A DNA stretch of 5,080 nucleotides from an uncultured Eubacteriales bacterium. GTDB lineage: Bacteria; Bacillota; Clostridia; Oscillospirales; Oscillospiraceae. The translations under genes and the position numbers were made by a program. The notes below the pieces were generated by a model. That model did not search any database and had not been told where the DNA came from. It saw nothing but the letters and a program-made list of their open reading frames with translations. Location: assembly GCA_902477055.1 (NCBI GenBank), contig CABSFY010000119.1, positions 1 through 5,080 on the forward strand, written 5' to 3'. Of this stretch, positions 3,614-5,080 are shown in pieces; the first letter of the stretch is position 1, and each line of letters starts with the position of its first letter.

Positions 3614-3626
3614 ATTTTGCTAGAAT
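3598..3626 (+). promoter_or_regulatory. Promoter of the AbrB-like / methionine gamma-lyase-family operon
   Basis: Consensus TTGACA (3598-3603), exactly 17 bp, TAGAAT (3621-3626). RNA should begin near 3633, about 39 bases before the first start codon. It is the strongest promoter match in the window. Confidence 0.85.
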
Positions 3627-3671
3627 GAATTTCACACAAATATGAAAAATATGATTTTTGGAGGTGGGCGC

Positions 3672-3920
3672 ATGGCCGGTGGCGGAAAGCATCTGCTCGG
3701 CAGGCAGCGCGGCCGTCATATCTTCGGAACGGCGCGGGTCGGCGAGCGCGGCCAGATCGTCATTCCCAAGGAAGCCCGGCAGGTGTTCGGCATCGCGCCG
3801 GGCGATACGCTGCTCATCCTCGGCGACGAGGAAAACGGCATCCTCGTGACCAAGCCGGAGGTTCTGAACGACGTGGCGCGGAAAATCTTTGAAACGATGG
3901 ACAAAGGAGAGGAAAAATGA
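3672..3920 (+). CDS. AbrB/MazE/SpoVT-family DNA-binding protein, 82 aa
   Basis: A swapped-hairpin AbrB-type transcription factor, expected to act as a dimer or tetramer. Residues about 17-62 form the domain: HIFGTARVGERGQIVIPKEA (16-35) carries the diagnostic G-x-R-GQ-IVIPKE core, then RQVFGIAPGDTLLILGDEEN (36-55) and GILVTKP (56-62). The C-terminal 20 residues form a charged helix (VLNDVARKIFETMDK). The basic, Gly-rich N-terminal 15 residues look like an extension before the domain and partly echo it (KHLLG / HIFGT). The start at 3672 has GGAGG at 3660-3664, seven bases upstream; the in-frame ATG at 3642 would put that SD inside the gene. It is the first gene of an operon, and its stop overlaps the next start (ATGA, 3917-3920). 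It may regulate its own operon. It does not look like a MazE antitoxin, since no MazF follows. Confidence 0.9.
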   Translation: MAGGGKHLLGRQRGRHIFGTARVGERGQIVIPKEARQVFGIAPGDTLLILGDEENGILVTKPEVLNDVARKIFETMDKGEEK

Positions 3921-5080
3921 AACAAATGTACGCGCAGCTCGGCGTTTCGCCGGCTGTTTATGATTACGGCGAGCGGGTTTTGGAGCACCTCCGGGAGCGC
4001 TTTGCCGCCGTGGATGCCGTGGCGGAGTACAATCAGGCCAAGGTGCTGCACGCGATGCAGAAAAACCGCGTCAACGCCGGCTGCTTTGCCGCGACGACCG
4101 GCTACGGCTACGACGATATGGGCCGCGACAATCTGGAGCGCGTCTACGCTGACACATTCCACACCGAGGCGGCGCTTGTCCGCCCGCAGATCACCTGCGG
4201 CACACACGCGCTGACCGTCGCGCTGTCGGCCAATCTCCTGCCCGGCGACGAGCTGCTTTCGCCCGTCGGTGCGCCGTATGATACGCTGGAGGAGGTCATC
4301 GGCATCCGCCCGTCGCGCTGCTCACTGAAGGAGTACGGCGTGACCTACCGGCAGGCGGAGCTGACGGCGGAGGGCGGCTTCGACTACGATGCCATCCGTG
4401 CCGCCGTGAACGAAAAAACCAAGCTCGCGACCATCCAGCGCAGCAAGGGCTACGCCACCCGGCCGACCTTCTCCGTCGCGCAGATCGGGGAGCTGATCGC
4501 CTTTTTGAAGTCCATCAAGCCCGACATTATCTGCATGGTCGATAACTGCTACGGCGAATTCGTCGAAACCATCGAGCCGAGCGACGTGGGCGCGGATATG
4601 ATCGTCGGCAGCTTGATTAAAAACCCCGGCGGCGGGCTTGCGCCCATCGGCGGCTATATCTGCGGGCGGCGCGACCTGGTCGAGCGCTGTGCCTATCGCC
4701 TCTCCGCGCCCGGACTGGGGCAGGAGGTCGGCGCGAACCTCGGCCTGATGCCCGCGTTTTATCAGGGCTTCTTCCTCGCCCCCACGGTCGTCGCTGCGGC
4801 GCTCAAGGGCGCAATTTTCGCGGCAAATCTCTACGAGCGGCTGGGCTTCCGCGTCGTGCCGAACTCGACCGAGAGCCGCCACGACATCATTCAGGCCGTG
4901 GAGCTGGGCAGCCGCGAGGGCATGATTGCCTTCTGCAAGGGCATTCAGTCCGCCGCACCGGTGGACAGCTATGCCGACCCCCTGCCGTGGGCCATGCCCG
5001 GCTATGAGGACGAGGTCATCATGGCGGCGGGCGCGTTCGTGCAGGGCAGCTCCATCGAGCTTTCCGCCGACGGCCCCATC
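3917..5080 (+). CDS. Methionine gamma-lyase / aluminum resistance family PLP protein, C-terminus beyond window
   Basis: This is the PLP-dependent, aspartate-aminotransferase-fold family annotated as methionine gamma-lyase or aluminum resistance protein (PF06838); I know of no firm substrate for it. All 388 visible codons are open; about 30-45 residues are probably missing, as the family is about 420-430 long. Landmarks are the N-terminal AEYNQAKVLHAMQKNRV (36-52), GYGYDDMGRD (62-71), TCGTHA (93-98) in the cofactor phosphate-binding region, SPVGAPYDTL (115-124), MVDNCYGEF (207-215) with Asp209 expected to contact the pyridine nitrogen, and SLIKNPGGG (232-240) with Lys235 as the likely Schiff-base lysine. 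AAAGGAGAGG (3903-3912) gives good SD spacing to the ATG at 3917, which overlaps the previous stop codon, so the two are translationally coupled. It should be cytoplasmic and may handle sulfur amino acids. Confidence 0.93.
   Translation, partial: MKQMYAQLGVSPAVYDYGERVLEHLRERFAAVDAVAEYNQAKVLHAMQKNRVNAGCFAATTGYGYDDMGRDNLERVYADTFHTEAALVRPQITCGTHALTVALSANLLPGDELLSPVGAPYDTLEEVIGIRPSRCSLKEYGVTYRQAELTAEGGFDYDAIRAAVNEKTKLATIQRSKGYATRPTFSVAQIGELIAFLKSIKPDIICMVDNCYGEFVETIEPSDVGADMIVGSLIKNPGGGLAPIGGYICGRRDLVERCAYRLSAPGLGQEVGANLGLMPAFYQGFFLAPTVVAAALKGAIFAANLYERLGFRVVPNSTESRHDIIQAVELGSREGMIAFCKGIQSAAPVDSYADPLPWAMPGYEDEVIMAAGAFVQGSSIELSADGPI

Noticed and set aside
3627..3671. SAM or other riboswitch ahead of the PLP-enzyme operon
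   Set aside because: The leader from the mapped-looking promoter is only about 39 bases, too short for known aptamers.
3444..3719. Minus-strand open frame of 91 codons over the repeat mosaic
   Set aside because: Runs through the inverted repeats and the AbrB-like gene promoter, lacks an SD, and has no protein-like pattern.
4322..4882. Minus-strand open frame of 186 codons
   Set aside because: Complement of the well-conserved PLP-enzyme gene; composition is that of a shadow and no SD or promoter is present.

Overview
The window looks like chromosomal DNA from a GC-rich gut-type Clostridia, most likely Oscillospiraceae/Ruminococcaceae. The reasons are strong AAGGAGG-type ribosome sites, consensus sigma-A promoters, GC-rich coding sequence in Firmicutes-type protein families, and an intergenic mosaic of hairpin repeats of the kind seen in these genomes. 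The taxonomic call is an inference from style, not from a marker gene.

Layout. At 1-139 there are two strong hairpin terminators, one closing an unseen gene to the left and one closing a 57-residue membrane miniprotein (140-313, minus). A minus-strand pair follows: a catalytic-domain-only biotin protein ligase (birA, 954-1682) and a short nitroreductase (417-941). They share a transcript in which the birA stop codon lies inside the nitroreductase ribosome site. Divergent to them is the biotin transporter component bioY (1832-2374, plus), ended by a rho-independent terminator. The 149-bp birA/bioY gap holds two clear divergent promoters. Their spacers carry near-identical, mirror-placed sequences, so biotin uptake and biotin attachment are probably co-regulated by a factor not encoded here.

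From about 2660 to 3060 base composition turns sharply AT-rich. This stretch includes the control regions of three tiny genes: a Cro/CI-type (XRE) regulator (2412-2660, minus), an Arc-like ribbon-helix-helix protein (2768-2929, minus) and a helical 54-residue protein (3041-3205, plus). It contains two tandem 21-bp palindromes 30 bp apart, a third large inverted repeat in the RHH/54-aa divergent region, promoters in both directions, and a hairpin that sequesters the XRE ribosome site. It resembles a small phage- or plasmid-type regulatory switch.

Positions 3206-3617 have no convincing gene and are a mosaic of hairpin repeat units. A consensus promoter at the end of this region drives a two-gene operon: an AbrB/SpoVT-type DNA-binding protein (3672-3920) that overlaps by ATGA a PLP-dependent protein of the methionine gamma-lyase/'aluminum resistance' family (3917 to the window end, truncated by the edge).

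No mobile-element enzyme, CRISPR array, tRNA or rRNA was seen. The most unusual material is regulatory architecture (mirror operators, tandem palindromes, antisense promoter, RBS-masking hairpin), not a demonstrably new enzyme system.
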